From positions 2,976,001 to 3,040,000 of the forward strand of contig NZ_CP062165.1 in NCBI RefSeq assembly GCF_014844075.1: a DNA stretch of 64,000 nt, given 5' to 3'. The notes under the pieces are model-generated. The model saw only the letters and a list, made by a program, of their open reading frames with translations. It had not been told where the DNA came from and searched no databases. Source of the stretch: Paenibacillus sp. JNUCC-31 (lineage in GTDB: Bacteria > Bacillota > Bacilli > Paenibacillales > Paenibacillaceae). How positions within the stretch are numbered: position 1 is the stretch's first letter; every line of letters starts with the position of its first letter. The position numbers and the translations under genes are program-made. Shown piece after piece: positions 17,537 through 26,882 of the stretch.

Positions 17537-19292
17537 ATACACCCTCCGTATCCTTCGGAATCTCAAAGCATATGACGGTCCCTTCACCGACCTCGCTCGT
17601 AATGGAAAGCCTGCACAATTCCCCAAGCTGACTGCCAAAATAGAGCTTCAACCGACGATGGACGTTGATCAAGCCCACCCCTGTTCCCTTGTCGGAAACA
17701 GCAGGTCCACCGTTCAATGCGCAAATAACAGATTGAAGCCGAGCATCATCCATGCCAGGTCCATTATCTTGTACCTCGATGCGAACCAGCCCCTCCTTCG
17801 TGGAAGAATCAACTAGAACGCTTACCTTTCCTGGTCCAATTTTGCTCTCAATCCCATGAAGAATGGCATTCTCCACCAATGGCTGTATGAGCAGTTTGGG
17901 AATTCTGACCCTACGCATCGCATCGCTTAGATTAATCTCCCATTGCAGCCTTTCTCCCAGCCTCATCTCCATAATTCGAAGATAACGTTCCGCGTGTTCC
18001 AGTTCATCCGCAATCGTAACCCATTCATCCTGATTGGGGCTGGAGATGATGTAGCGAAATAATCGGGACATCGCCACAACCATACGAGCCATTTCCTCGT
18101 CTCCTTTGTCCTCAAGCGACCAATAGAACGCCTCAAGTGTGTTAAACAGGAAATGGGGATTGATCTGCGACTGTAGCGCCTTCAATTCCGTTCGGGACTG
18201 CATGATTTCCTTTTCGTACACCTCTTGGGTCAATTCGTTCAGTCGGTAGACCATCTGGTTGTATACTTCATTGAGCTTGTGAATCTCCATCGTCGAGCTG
18301 ACCATTAGGTTGGGCTTCATGGCTCCTGGGCGTGCACTGCGCATGGCCCTCATCAGTCGGGTGATGGGACGTGTAATCATTGTAGACAAGAGGAAGGACA
18401 TAATGAGGAACAATACAACCCCAAACAGACCGGAAATAAGCAGCGCCATACGAAGAATGGATACCCCCTCCGTCGTCTCGCTCACAGGAGTAAGGACAGC
18501 GAGTGTCCACCCCGTCATTTCGGAATGCTGTTTGACAACGATGTAGGGCTCTTCCCGGGTCTGGACTACTGAGCTCTCACTGCTCAGCAATGCCTCCACA
18601 TCCAGACTTGTATCCAGATTGGAAGTAACTACACTTCCGGTCGCATCCACCAGCAGAATAGAGTCCTGTACATCGTCCTCTGCATCCAGATCATTCAGTT
18701 GAAAAAAACTGCGCTGCATCCGCACCACAACATATCCCACATGATCGAATGCCCGGTCCATCAGGTTGATTCGCCGAATCGCCATAATGACTCCCGGATC
18801 TTCCGGATCGGGACCTGTCCAGACCAACCGACCTTTCTCCTCATCTGCCTCTGCAATCCAGTGCTGCCCGATCCTTTTATCCAAAGATCGGTCATCCATG
18901 GGAAATATTCTGCTGTAATTTGTCGTGTAAATTTCCAAGCTCTGCACACCGCTCATAAAGGATTGGTAGCTGCTCACAATCTGCAAGAGCGCTTGACGTT
19001 GATTAAACATAGCCGGTTCTGCACCTTTCTCATTGCTCAGCAGACGCTGAACATAAGGATCATCCGCTACTTGGGCTGTCAGAGAATTAACCTGTGCGAT
19101 TAAGGCATCCAGTCTGCCATTAGCCTGAACAGCGGTCTGATGGATATGCTTCTCTGCATTAGTCTTCAGCAAACCGGATACTCGATCGTAGGCGACAATT
19201 CCCGCAATAAACAACACCACCAGCATGACCAATACAAATCCAACAAAAATCTGATTGCGCAACGAGTTCCATCTGCCCAAATTCCCTCGCAA
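17523..19292 (-). CDS. YesM-type sensor histidine kinase
   Basis: A membrane kinase of about 589 residues paired with the YesN-type regulator. It has an N-terminal helix, a large extracellular sensor region, a second helix near residues 280-305, HAMP, the His_kinase motif QINPHFLFNTLEAFYW with the phosphoacceptor His, and an ATPase domain with QPLVENAILHGIE and DNGPGMD and GTGVGLINVHRR. These kinases usually sense extracellular carbohydrate. The TTG at 19292 is preferred as start since GGAGGAG is seven bases before it; the ATG at 19313 has no upstream ribosome site. Confidence 0.9.
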   Translation of the reverse strand: MRGNLGRWNSLRNQIFVGFVLVMLVVLFIAGIVAYDRVSGLLKTNAEKHIHQTAVQANGRLDALIAQVNSLTAQVADDPYVQRLLSNEKGAEPAMFNQRQALLQIVSSYQSFMSGVQSLEIYTTNYSRIFPMDDRSLDKRIGQHWIAEADEEKGRLVWTGPDPEDPGVIMAIRRINLMDRAFDHVGYVVVRMQRSFFQLNDLDAEDDVQDSILLVDATGSVVTSNLDTSLDVEALLSSESSVVQTREEPYIVVKQHSEMTGWTLAVLTPVSETTEGVSILRMALLISGLFGVVLFLIMSFLLSTMITRPITRLMRAMRSARPGAMKPNLMVSSTMEIHKLNEVYNQMVYRLNELTQEVYEKEIMQSRTELKALQSQINPHFLFNTLEAFYWSLEDKGDEEMARMVVAMSRLFRYIISSPNQDEWVTIADELEHAERYLRIMEMRLGERLQWEINLSDAMRRVRIPKLLIQPLVENAILHGIESKIGPGKVSVLVDSSTKEGLVRIEVQDNGPGMDDARLQSVICALNGGPAVSDKGTGVGLINVHRRLKLYFGSQLGELCRLSITSEVGEGTVICFEIPKDTEGVYDSR

Positions 19293-19391
19293 ACCCCATT
19301 CTCCTCCCCGCATGTAAAAGAAATCGCCACCCGTTTCTCATGTTGGGTAGCGATTGAGTACAAGTATGCCGGAATCCATCATCGCCAATGG

Positions 19392-19405
19392 TTGAAGCGT
19401 TTACA
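19392..19405 (-). promoter_or_regulatory. Candidate cre (CcpA) site upstream of the YesMN operon
   Basis: The minus strand reads TGTAAACGCTTCAA, one mismatch from the cre consensus TGWAARCGYTWNCW. It is about 100 bases before the kinase start. Catabolite repression of the sensing and uptake operon is inferred. Confidence 0.55.
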
Positions 19406-19554
19406 TATTGGCTTGTTGATCTCTTTCACCGTTCTTTGTTTAGCGATTAAACTAACGACTAAAAAATAGCACAGATTTCCATCTTAATCAATCTTTTAAA
19501 TACAGGGCTGCTCCACAAACCAGAAGCTCACGAAAACAAAAAAAAGGAACAAAA

Positions 19555-19582
19555 AAAGGCTGACACATTGAGTCAGCCTTTT
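19555..19582 (-). terminator. Terminator of the second sugar ABC operon
   Basis: AAAAGGCTGAC and GTCAGCCTTTT form an 11-bp stem with loop ACATTGA (read on the plus strand). On the minus strand it follows the permease stop directly and ends in seven T. Confidence 0.9.
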
Positions 19583-19587
19583 CTTCA

Positions 19588-20415
19588 TTATTTCACCGAA
19601 CCTTGTGTCACACCGTTAATGATCCACTTCTGTGCAAATAGATAAATGATGATCATCGGCAGCAAAGCCAGCAGGTACGACGCAAACGCCAGGTTGAAGT
19701 CGGTATTGAATTGACCCTGGAACACATATTGTACCAGCGGCAGTGTATATTGTGACGGATCACTAATAATAATGAGCGGCAGCAGGAAGTCATTGTACGT
19801 GGACAGACAGGTCAGAATACCAACCGTGGCACTGATCGGCGCCATCAACGGGAAAATGATTTTCCAGAACGTTCCCCAGGTTGTTGCTCCATCTACGAAG
19901 GCTGCTTCTTCCAGCGCTACCGGAATGGACCGAATGTAACCTACATACACAAATACGTTAAAAGCGAGACCATACACCGTATGCAGCAGGATAAGACCGA
20001 GCAGATTGGTCATTTCCAGTGAAGCGGTCAGCTTAACAATCGGCAGCATGATGATTGGAAATGGAATGAACATCGCGCTGACAAAGTAGTAGTACAGCCC
20101 TTTGAAAAACTTCCGTTTCTCCATATTCCGTGCAATCGCGTAAGCAACCATGGAGTTACTGAGCAGGGTCAGGATGACTGTTGATGCAGTCACAATGGCA
20201 CTGTTACGGAACGATTGGAAGAAGTTTGTCATGTCTATGGCACTTGCAAAGTTCTCCCAGTGGAGTATTGTCGGAATGGCAAATACGGATTGGGCCATTT
20301 GCTCCGGATTTTTCAATGCAATCGTAACCGTCATATATAAAGGGAACAGAATGAACAAAGTGCCCAGAACAATCAACAGCATGACGGGCCAGTTCGTACG
20401 TAAACGGCTTCTCAT
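19588..20415 (-). CDS. CUT1 sugar ABC transporter permease (MalG type)
   Basis: A 275-residue permease with six helices. The EAA loop is LEEAAFVDGATTWGTFWKIIF and the C-terminus is INGVTQGSVK, as in MalG-like proteins. The ATG at 20415 overlaps the stop of the upstream permease by one base (TAATG), giving translational coupling. It is the last gene of a three-gene importer operon lacking an ATPase. This transporter is separate from the YesMN-linked one: a terminator and a promoter region lie between them. Confidence 0.9.
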   Translation of the reverse strand: MRSRLRTNWPVMLLIVLGTLFILFPLYMTVTIALKNPEQMAQSVFAIPTILHWENFASAIDMTNFFQSFRNSAIVTASTVILTLLSNSMVAYAIARNMEKRKFFKGLYYYFVSAMFIPFPIIMLPIVKLTASLEMTNLLGLILLHTVYGLAFNVFVYVGYIRSIPVALEEAAFVDGATTWGTFWKIIFPLMAPISATVGILTCLSTYNDFLLPLIIISDPSQYTLPLVQYVFQGQFNTDFNLAFASYLLALLPMIIIYLFAQKWIINGVTQGSVK

Positions 20416-21281
20416 TACAGATCCATCTCCCTTCGTTGCAGGAACCGGATTTGCAGAATCGAAATCACCGCAATAACGATGAAATAGATAACCGAGTTCG
20501 CAGATTGATACGCATATTCGCCGCCTTCAAATCCACCCGTGTAGATCAGATGGGAGATGGACTGCGTTGCTCGCCCTGGTCCACCATTCGTCAAGGCCAC
20601 GATCTGGTCAAAGACCATCAGTGAATTTTTCATCGCCAGCACCATATTAATGGTGAAGAATGGGGCAATGAGGGGAAACGTAATACTCCAGAATTCACGC
20701 CATTTGCCTGCACCGTCCAGATTTGAAGCCTCATATAATGTGGTCGGAATGGTTTGCAAGCCTGCCAAATATAGAATCGTATTCAACGCGACCGATTGCC
20801 ACACCGCCACAATGACGATTCCGATCCATGCCAGGCTTTCGCTGCCCAGAATGTTGGTGGATAGGGCGCTGATCCCCAGGTTCTGTCCCCAGATCGGGAA
20901 CACATTGGAGAACAGGTAGTTAAATATGTAACCTACAATCAATACACTCAGAATATTCGGCAAAAAGTAGATGCCACGGAAAAAGTTACGGAACTTGATC
21001 TTGGCATTCAGCCCCAGTGCAATGAGCAGGCTCAGAATATTCGTCAGGATCGTCACAACGATCGCAAATTTGAAGGTAAACCAGTAGGCGTTGCCCACAT
21101 TGTCATCCTGAAAGAGATTGAAATAGTTTTTGAATCCAACAAAATCATAGCCTTTTCCGAAACCATTGTAATTCGTAAATGAATAATAGATCCCCTGAAG
21201 GGCCGGCAGCGTCATAAATATGAAGAACAATACTACCGCCGGAACCGTCATCCAGTAATAAGGCGCGATGCGCTTGTTCAT
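20415..21281 (-). CDS. CUT1 sugar ABC transporter permease (MalF type)
   Basis: A 288-residue permease of six helices with an EAA loop at YEASNLDGAGKWREFWSITF and the segment LMVFDQIVALTNGGPGRAT. The start at 21281 (MNKRIAPYYW) has GGAGGATGGAGT upstream; a longer frame to 21302 would place that ribosome site inside the gene. It lies 25 bases after the binding protein and pairs with the MalG-type permease at 19588-20415. Confidence 0.9.
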   Translation of the reverse strand: MNKRIAPYYWMTVPAVVLFFIFMTLPALQGIYYSFTNYNGFGKGYDFVGFKNYFNLFQDDNVGNAYWFTFKFAIVVTILTNILSLLIALGLNAKIKFRNFFRGIYFLPNILSVLIVGYIFNYLFSNVFPIWGQNLGISALSTNILGSESLAWIGIVIVAVWQSVALNTILYLAGLQTIPTTLYEASNLDGAGKWREFWSITFPLIAPFFTINMVLAMKNSLMVFDQIVALTNGGPGRATQSISHLIYTGGFEGGEYAYQSANSVIYFIVIAVISILQIRFLQRREMDL

Positions 21282-21306
21282 ACTCCATCCTCCTTCAGAC
21301 AAGGCA

Positions 21307-22545
21307 TTATCGCCGATTCGCTACCTTGTCCCATTCTTTGTCGAGTGTATTCAGATAGTTGTCGATGTTCTTGTTTTGTAAAAAGGACTGTACGATGGAA
21401 TTCAGCTGCACCGCAGCCGGAATGTAGTGATCGGCGAAGTCGATAACCTTGCCCTGCTCAATGTAAGGGGTTAGTTCCTGTACAGCAGGATCGTCCTGTT
21501 TTACACCTTCCACCGCAGAGAACAGCGTCTGTTCCTTGATATACTTGCCTATATGTTCAGGCTCCACCAGAAACGCCAGGAACTGCTCTGCCTGCTCTTT
21601 ATGCGGCGTGTCGGCTGCAATGGTAAACAGGGAGTCGATTCCATTTACCAGCTTGATCTGGCTTGGATCGTTGCCCGTCGGGAACGGGAAGAAACCAATG
21701 TCCACATTCGGGTTCGCTTTGCGAATCTCGGAGATCGCCCAGGTTCCCTGGATGTACATAAATGCTTCACCATTGGCAAAGGCCCGGTTACCATCCGAAT
21801 ACGCCTTACCAAAGTTATCGCCGTGACCGTAATTCATCAGCTCCAGCTGTTTCTCGGCGACCTCGCGATATTTCTCCTTGAAGGTCACCTTGTTCTCGCG
21901 GCGCTCCAGATAGAAATCAATACCGACCAAGTTAGGTCCGAGTGCATTGAACGGCAGATTCGTTTGCCAGTCATCCTTGTATGTGAAGTAAAACGGAATT
22001 TTACCCGCATCCTTAATTTTTTGGGCTGTAGCAATCAGCTCGTCCCAGGTCTTGGGTACATCCAGGCCCATTTCCTTAAACAACGTTTTGTTGTACATGA
22101 TGCCGTTTGCATTTGTTGCGTAAGGTACGCCCGTCACTTTATCCATACCCGTGACATCCTTCAGCATCTGTATGTAGTTGGGATCGATCGTTTTTAACAA
22201 TGGACTGTCTGTCAGATCCGCGAAAATATCACTCTGTGCAAGAATGGAATAGGTATCCGTTGCCCCCATCGCCATAATATCGGGCACATCATTCTTCACC
22301 ACACGTGTCTTCAGCACCGTCTCCGCGTCTGGTGGATTCACCTGAGTGACTTGAATATCGGCGTGTTCGGCGTTGAATGTTTTGATTAACTCGTCAAAGG
22401 TTCCTTTGGCTTCGGGTTTGTTCTGAAAAAATTCAATCTGTACTTTGCCGTTGGCGCTTTTCCCGCTTGTACAGGAAGATAGAAGCACAGCCGTTATTCC
22501 ACAAAGCAGCATAATCCCGAGTGCCTTGGTAAGCGATGTTCTCAT
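21307..22545 (-). CDS. Sugar ABC transporter substrate-binding lipoprotein
   Basis: A 412-residue solute-binding family 1 protein with a signal ending in the lipobox VLLSSCTSG, so it should be a membrane-anchored lipoprotein on the outer face. Characteristic segments are VPDIMAMGATDTYSIL, GVPYATNANGIMYNKTLF and EAFMYIQGTWAISEIRK. It heads the operon; a GGGAGG site precedes the ATG, and an 18-bp palindrome is found 53 bases upstream. The ligand is not known. No regulator gene is directly linked to this operon. Confidence 0.9.
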   Translation of the reverse strand: MRTSLTKALGIMLLCGITAVLLSSCTSGKSANGKVQIEFFQNKPEAKGTFDELIKTFNAEHADIQVTQVNPPDAETVLKTRVVKNDVPDIMAMGATDTYSILAQSDIFADLTDSPLLKTIDPNYIQMLKDVTGMDKVTGVPYATNANGIMYNKTLFKEMGLDVPKTWDELIATAQKIKDAGKIPFYFTYKDDWQTNLPFNALGPNLVGIDFYLERRENKVTFKEKYREVAEKQLELMNYGHGDNFGKAYSDGNRAFANGEAFMYIQGTWAISEIRKANPNVDIGFFPFPTGNDPSQIKLVNGIDSLFTIAADTPHKEQAEQFLAFLVEPEHIGKYIKEQTLFSAVEGVKQDDPAVQELTPYIEQGKVIDFADHYIPAAVQLNSIVQSFLQNKNIDNYLNTLDKEWDKVANRR

Positions 22546-22597
22546 GTTGTACCTCCCTCAGCTTATATACGTAAAGATTTACCCATTAAATTAGTGA

Positions 22598-22615
22598 ATT
22601 AACCATATGGTTAAT
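22598..22615. promoter_or_regulatory. 18-bp perfect palindrome, likely operator
   Basis: ATTAACCATATGGTTAAT is a perfect 18-bp inverted repeat. It lies 53 bases upstream of the binding-protein start. On the minus strand it overlaps a plausible promoter (TTAACC, 18-bp spacer, TTTAAT), so a repressor bound here would block that transporter operon. The cognate regulator is unknown. Confidence 0.6.
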
Positions 22616-22736
22616 CCTTCCACAAACTCATACTATGAGCGTTGACTATAATGTACTCTATTATTCCTAAAACGATTTCGACAAAATTGAATCAAGCCCC
22701 CTGACCATGCATCCGGTTATCCGCATAACAAAAAAG

Positions 22737-22754
22737 GACATCGGAAAATGTCCA
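22737..22754 (-). terminator. Terminator after the lspA-like gene
   Basis: On the minus strand GGACAT and ATGTCC flank a loop TTTCCG and are followed by six T. It stands about 50 bases after the stop of the signal peptidase gene. Confidence 0.75.
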
Positions 22755-22805
22755 ATGTCCCTCATTTTTTCAATTACGATTACTCACAGCAAAGCTGTGA
22801 TTGCC

Positions 22806-23300
22806 TCATGATGAACGCCCGATTTTCGGCAAAGTATTGCGTGAACGCTTGGCCCGATAACTCTGAAATGCGCGAATCAGCATGCCAATTACCAGTAGAA
22901 CAACACCCACATTGATCGCAACATCCGCCAAATTGAGTATCCCGCGTCCTGACGGAAATACGAGGAAATCCGTTACGCGTGCGTATATAAAACGGTCAAT
23001 CGCATTCCCCAGCGCACCTCCAACCATGAAGCCGGCACCCGCCTGCATCCAAAAACCGCGAATTTCACCTTTTCTCCGATAATACATCATGCCCGCTATA
23101 AATAGAATGGCGACTACGCCGAACAGACGCGCATTCCCTTGGAACAGGCTGCCGGCCATCCCGCTGTTCTCATAATGCTGCAACTGCATTCCCGAGTCGC
23201 CAAGTCTCATCGTGTCGCCAACTTCCATATACATCCTCACCGCCATCTTAGTTCCCTGATCAACCAAGGTAACCAGCAGTGCTATAAAATAAAACAGCAT
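22806..23300 (-). CDS. lspA: Signal peptidase II-like protein (LspA)
   Basis: A 164-residue membrane aspartyl protease of the LspA family, which removes the signal peptide from prolipoproteins after lipid attachment. The two catalytic Asp lie in the family boxes GGALGNAIDRFIYARVTDFL and NLADVAINVG. Four hydrophobic helices are visible; the first contains VTLVDQGTKMAV. The start at 23300 has AGGAGGAG upstream; a longer frame to 23330 would swallow that site. It stands alone with its own terminator rather than in the usual ileS-lspA-rluD context, so it may be a second copy in this genome. Confidence 0.88.
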   Translation of the reverse strand: MLFYFIALLVTLVDQGTKMAVRMYMEVGDTMRLGDSGMQLQHYENSGMAGSLFQGNARLFGVVAILFIAGMMYYRRKGEIRGFWMQAGAGFMVGGALGNAIDRFIYARVTDFLVFPSGRGILNLADVAINVGVVLLVIGMLIRAFQSYRAKRSRNTLPKIGRSS

Positions 23301-23534
23301 ATCGCCTCTCCTCCTGCCTGACTGCGCCATAACCTATGTATACCTCAAAGGATTCTGTTGTAACGTTACTTTCACTTTAACACACCCGAAGCAATGTCTC
23401 CAAATGATTGACCGTATAAGAACGAGTAAACGGGTAAAAACCCGGCTTATCGTCCTGCCTGCACGCAGCAGCAGGTACTTCATGATGCACGTCGAATGTA
23501 GACATGAACCACACACGCAAAGGAGCTGCCTAAT

Positions 23535-24014
23535 TTGAACCTAACGATGACAGAAAAATTAAAGGAAATGCAGCAGGAAGAAAAGGACTTGATATTTCAG
23601 ACATTCGATGCTGAAATGGCGCTCACACTCGGACTACATTTGGTCGAGGAAGCGAAACTTCGTTCCAAGGCGGTTACCCTGGATATCACCGTCAAGGGAC
23701 ATCGTCTTTTTTTGCATGCCATGGAAGGGACTCATCCCGACAACGAAGACTGGATTCGACGCAAGAACAACGTTGTGAATCACTTTTCCTCCAGCTCTTG
23801 GCACACAGCCCTTCGATTGAGAAGCGAGAATAAAACGCTTGAACATGATTTTAACCTGCCTTCCTCGGACTATGTGCTGGCTGGTGGTGCTTTTCCACTG
23901 ATTGTGGAGGATGAGGGGCTAATCGGCACCATTACCGTATCCGGCCTGCCAGATGAGGAAGACCATGATCTGGTCACCTCCGGAATTCGCTCTTTTTTAC
24001 TGCAGCAAGGCTAG
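23535..24014 (+). CDS. UPF0303 / HbpS-like (haem-degrading domain) protein
   Basis: A 159-residue protein of the UPF0303 family, related to the HbpS/GlcG fold. It contains ALTLGLHLVEEAKLRSKAVT, the usual N-terminal helix, and the GGAFPLIVEDEGLIGTITVS segment in the C-terminal half, typical of the family. No signal peptide or membrane helix is visible. The start is TTG, with AAAGGAG nine bases before it. Family members are of uncertain biochemical role; some relatives bind haem or corrinoid. It is convergent with the nucleoside hydrolase gene and shares a terminator with it. Confidence 0.8.
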   Translation: MNLTMTEKLKEMQQEEKDLIFQTFDAEMALTLGLHLVEEAKLRSKAVTLDITVKGHRLFLHAMEGTHPDNEDWIRRKNNVVNHFSSSSWHTALRLRSENKTLEHDFNLPSSDYVLAGGAFPLIVEDEGLIGTITVSGLPDEEDHDLVTSGIRSFLLQQG

Positions 24015-24029
24015 ATTGAGCAAACGAAA

Positions 24030-24063
24030 AAGCCCCCCTGATCTCATATGGATCAGGGAGGCT
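24030..24063. terminator. Bidirectional terminator
   Basis: AGCCCCCCTGATC and GATCAGGGAGGCT form a stem with one mismatch. The minus strand continues with TTTTTCG. It separates the convergent UPF0303 and nucleoside hydrolase genes. Confidence 0.85.
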
Positions 24064-24085
24064 ACACCTTCCAGCAAGCTTGAAC

Positions 24086-25033
24086 CTATTGGATAGCTGA
24101 AAGCACATCCAGCAGCATGGACTTGAACTTCGGCCGGTCAATGGCCTCGCAGACACGTACGTTTGGCTCTTTGCCGAGACGTCCGTTGATATCCACAACG
24201 CTGTATCCGCGCGTTAATTCTCCTGCTGCTTCCACATCCACATAATACTGACCGGATTGGGTCATGAGCGACTCATCTGCGGCAACAGCCATTAACAAGG
24301 TGTCCGGGTGAGTGGTGCCATTCAGTTTATGTACCGATTTGTTGAACTGCATAACCACTTTGTTGATGGCGGTGAAGAAATCAGCGCCCGATGTGCCGAG
24401 AGCTGCAATCTCTGCATGATCGTCATCATCCATAACGGAGTATTGGGTACACATCTCCCAGCCTACCATGGTGATCGGAATGCCCGCGTGCAATACAATT
24501 TTGGCTGCTTCCGGGTCCACATAGAAATTGTACTCTGCGGCTGGCGTAATATTGCCCAGTGCATTATTCGTTCCGCCCATGATGTAGAGGTGAGCGATCT
24601 CCGGAATAATGGTTGGGTCCTTCTGAATGGCCATCGCAATGTTGGTCAGGGGTGCAATGGCCAGAAGCGAGATCTCGCCAGGCTGTGCGTGGACCTTTTC
24701 AATGATAAAATCAACCGCATGCCCTGCCTCGGGACGCTGGTCTGCCTTCGGGAAGTGGGCTCCACCCATACCGTCATCACCATGTACGTCTTCCACCGTG
24801 CGGTGTTGGGACTTTCCGTAGGCCATTAACGGACGTTCGCACCCTTTGTATACAGGCACCTTGCCGCCATGTCCAGCAACCTGTACGGTGTACAGGGCGT
24901 TTTCAACCTCTTGGTCAAACTGTACGTTTCCGCCTGTAATTGTAATGCCCTCCACCTGGAAATGGTGCAGTGCCGTCAGAATCGCAATCGTATCGTCTCC
25001 AGCTGTATCTGTATCGATGATGACTTTTCTCAT
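24086..25033 (-). CDS. Inosine-uridine preferring nucleoside hydrolase
   Basis: A cytoplasmic enzyme of about 315 residues that hydrolyses the N-glycosidic bond of (deoxy)ribonucleosides to base and ribose. The Ca2+-binding N-terminal aspartate cluster appears as DTDTAGDDTIAIL, and NGTTHPDTLLM near residue 230 covers the second metal/substrate region. IMGGTNNALGNITPAAEYNF is typical of the family. The start at 25033 has AAGGAG upstream; the longer frame to 25069 includes that site. The gene is downstream of the DUF350 operon on the same strand with a 60-base gap and may be co-transcribed. Nucleobase specificity is not predictable here. Confidence 0.9.
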   Translation of the reverse strand: MRKVIIDTDTAGDDTIAILTALHHFQVEGITITGGNVQFDQEVENALYTVQVAGHGGKVPVYKGCERPLMAYGKSQHRTVEDVHGDDGMGGAHFPKADQRPEAGHAVDFIIEKVHAQPGEISLLAIAPLTNIAMAIQKDPTIIPEIAHLYIMGGTNNALGNITPAAEYNFYVDPEAAKIVLHAGIPITMVGWEMCTQYSVMDDDDHAEIAALGTSGADFFTAINKVVMQFNKSVHKLNGTTHPDTLLMAVAADESLMTQSGQYYVDVEAAGELTRGYSVVDINGRLGKEPNVRVCEAIDRPKFKSMLLDVLSAIQ

Positions 25034-25093
25034 GATGCCGCGCTCCTTCTTCGTTGGATTAATATTCATTCCAATTAAACACTAGGGTTCATT

Positions 25094-25498
25094 TTACATC
25101 AAAAACGTACCGATGACGATGGAAACGCCGATGATAATGGAACGCAGCAGCTGTGCAACCGCCATATTGCCTCGTGCGATTTCGTCACATACCCGCATTT
25201 TTGGCGTCAGGAAGTCAAATATAATATAGACCAGACACAAAATAATGATCCCCATCGCTGACCACAGCAGCATATCCAGCCACGAATGTGTGGAGAAGGA
25301 CACCATGCCCACAATGATACACAGTCCCAGCAATTTACTGCCCATATACATACCCGCTGCCTCGTTGCCTTTCGCAATTTCCTCACTATCGTTATACCGG
25401 GTCAACTGGCTAAAAGCAAAATACCCACACACCAATACAACCAGCAGAATGCCAATACCTATCGCTACATTCAGCAGATTCAATCCCAAATTGTCCAT
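25094..25498 (-). CDS. DUF350 (UPF0719) membrane protein
   Basis: A 134-residue protein with four predicted membrane helices, made of two similar halves: both contain an acidic-basic stretch (DSEEIAKGNEAAGMYMGSKL and CDEIARGNMAVAQLLRSIII) following a helix pair. This internal duplication is usual for DUF350. Function is not established; family members are often encoded beside glutathionylspermidine-synthase-like ATP-grasp proteins, as here. Its ATG overlaps the stop of the synthase-like gene by one base, so the two should be translated together. Confidence 0.8.
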   Translation of the reverse strand: MDNLGLNLLNVAIGIGILLVVLVCGYFAFSQLTRYNDSEEIAKGNEAAGMYMGSKLLGLCIIVGMVSFSTHSWLDMLLWSAMGIIILCLVYIIFDFLTPKMRVCDEIARGNMAVAQLLRSIIIGVSIVIGTFLM

Positions 25499-26877
25499 TA
25501 TTTCTCCTCCTCATCTTCCATCCGTTCATTGACCACAGCCGCACAATAATAGGCCATATCTCCGGTGACCTTCTCCCCGATCCGGGGCAGCACTCCGGCA
25601 AAGCGTCCACCAATGACAAACACCCCTGTAAGCAAATAGCCGCTGTACTCGCCATCCTCTGTCTGAATCACAGCTTGCTCCATCGGAACCAGCTGCTGAT
25701 AAATTTTAGGCTGGTTATTATAATAGGCTGCAATCTCTTCATCTTCGTGCATTTCAGCTGTTATATTGGATTTTATGTGGACGTCCAGCTGATTAGAGAC
25801 ATCAGTTTGGCCAGCATTATGAACCGACTCCTCACCCAGCAGCGAGGTGCCCCGACCTTCGCGGCCCCAATAACTTTTGGCCACATAAGGCATCGCACTT
25901 AATTCAAATGGTCCAGCTTCAAAATAGGTAGGTAGCAGATACCGGGAGATCGCAGCCAACTCTGCATCGTTAAACAGCCGAAACCCGCAATATTCGGGGG
26001 TTTGTTCATTGCGTTCATAGAGCGACCAGATCGCAGCCATGAAGCCCTTGCTCTGCATCAGCACATGCTGTGCAGGATTCATCAGCCCTAAGCGCCCATC
26101 CTGTACCAGCCCAAGCAGCGCTGCACCGATGTCCACCCCCGTCGTTTCATCTCGATCATCGATCAGATACTCCAGAGGATAGAGACGGTACAGAAGGTTA
26201 ATTTCACGCCCTTGATGGTAGAGCGCCTCCCCCGGAATAATCTCCAGCTCCTCCAGTGGAGCGTAGAACGTTTCAAATCCCGCTTCCTGACACCGTTTCA
26301 TCAGGTACTCTGTATTGGTCCGATCCTCCACATGTTCACCAAATGACGTAAATGTCACCGGTCCCTTTAATCCCTGTTGAGCATAGGCGTCCAACCAGCT
26401 GTGAAAGCATTCCCGGAGACACCCATCCATCTCGGCAGACGGCGCAGTGAATGCTTCTTCCCCGGCCATGCCCACAAGTATGCCTTCCAGCGCAGCCGCT
26501 TCCGGAATCCCCGTTGGGGTATCCGTGTTATTTTCAATACATTTAATCCCGGCTTCCCCAATAATCCAGTCCTGCCGAGTGATTCCCCCTGTCACCATCT
26601 CCATACGTGCCGCTGGAATAAGGCCTGGATGTATACCCAACTGGTGCTCCAGAAAGGAGTCGGGCATGTACTGCTGGATAAAACGCATGACTTTGCAATA
26701 AATCCCGTCTACAGCCTCAACTGCTGTACGCAGTTCCCGCATCTCTGCAGGAGTATAAACCGTTAATGCAGGCACAGCATATTGCTTGCCATACATTCGG
26801 TGATAGGGAACCTGTTGCCCTGTTTCGCCCCTAAATACTTCTTCATGACTGAACGGCAGTTGGTAAACATGCCTCAT
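25498..26877 (-). CDS. Glutathionylspermidine synthase-family ATP-grasp protein
   Basis: A 459-residue protein of the GSP_synth family, which contains the C-terminal synthetase half of glutathionylspermidine synthase. ATP-grasp features include ENNTDTPTGIPEAA (metal/ATP side chains), YVAKSYWGREGRGTSL and YLLTGVFVIGGRFAGVLPRI near the C-terminus. There is no amidase half. Because most Firmicutes make bacillithiol rather than glutathione, a peptide or amine ligase with another substrate is more likely; this is inference. It is the third gene of a tightly packed operon: a lipoprotein gene ends five bases before it and DUF350 overlaps its stop. Confidence 0.82.
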   Translation of the reverse strand: MRHVYQLPFSHEEVFRGETGQQVPYHRMYGKQYAVPALTVYTPAEMRELRTAVEAVDGIYCKVMRFIQQYMPDSFLEHQLGIHPGLIPAARMEMVTGGITRQDWIIGEAGIKCIENNTDTPTGIPEAAALEGILVGMAGEEAFTAPSAEMDGCLRECFHSWLDAYAQQGLKGPVTFTSFGEHVEDRTNTEYLMKRCQEAGFETFYAPLEELEIIPGEALYHQGREINLLYRLYPLEYLIDDRDETTGVDIGAALLGLVQDGRLGLMNPAQHVLMQSKGFMAAIWSLYERNEQTPEYCGFRLFNDAELAAISRYLLPTYFEAGPFELSAMPYVAKSYWGREGRGTSLLGEESVHNAGQTDVSNQLDVHIKSNITAEMHEDEEIAAYYNNQPKIYQQLVPMEQAVIQTEDGEYSGYLLTGVFVIGGRFAGVLPRIGEKVTGDMAYYCAAVVNERMEDEEEK

Positions 26878-26882
26878 CGGTT

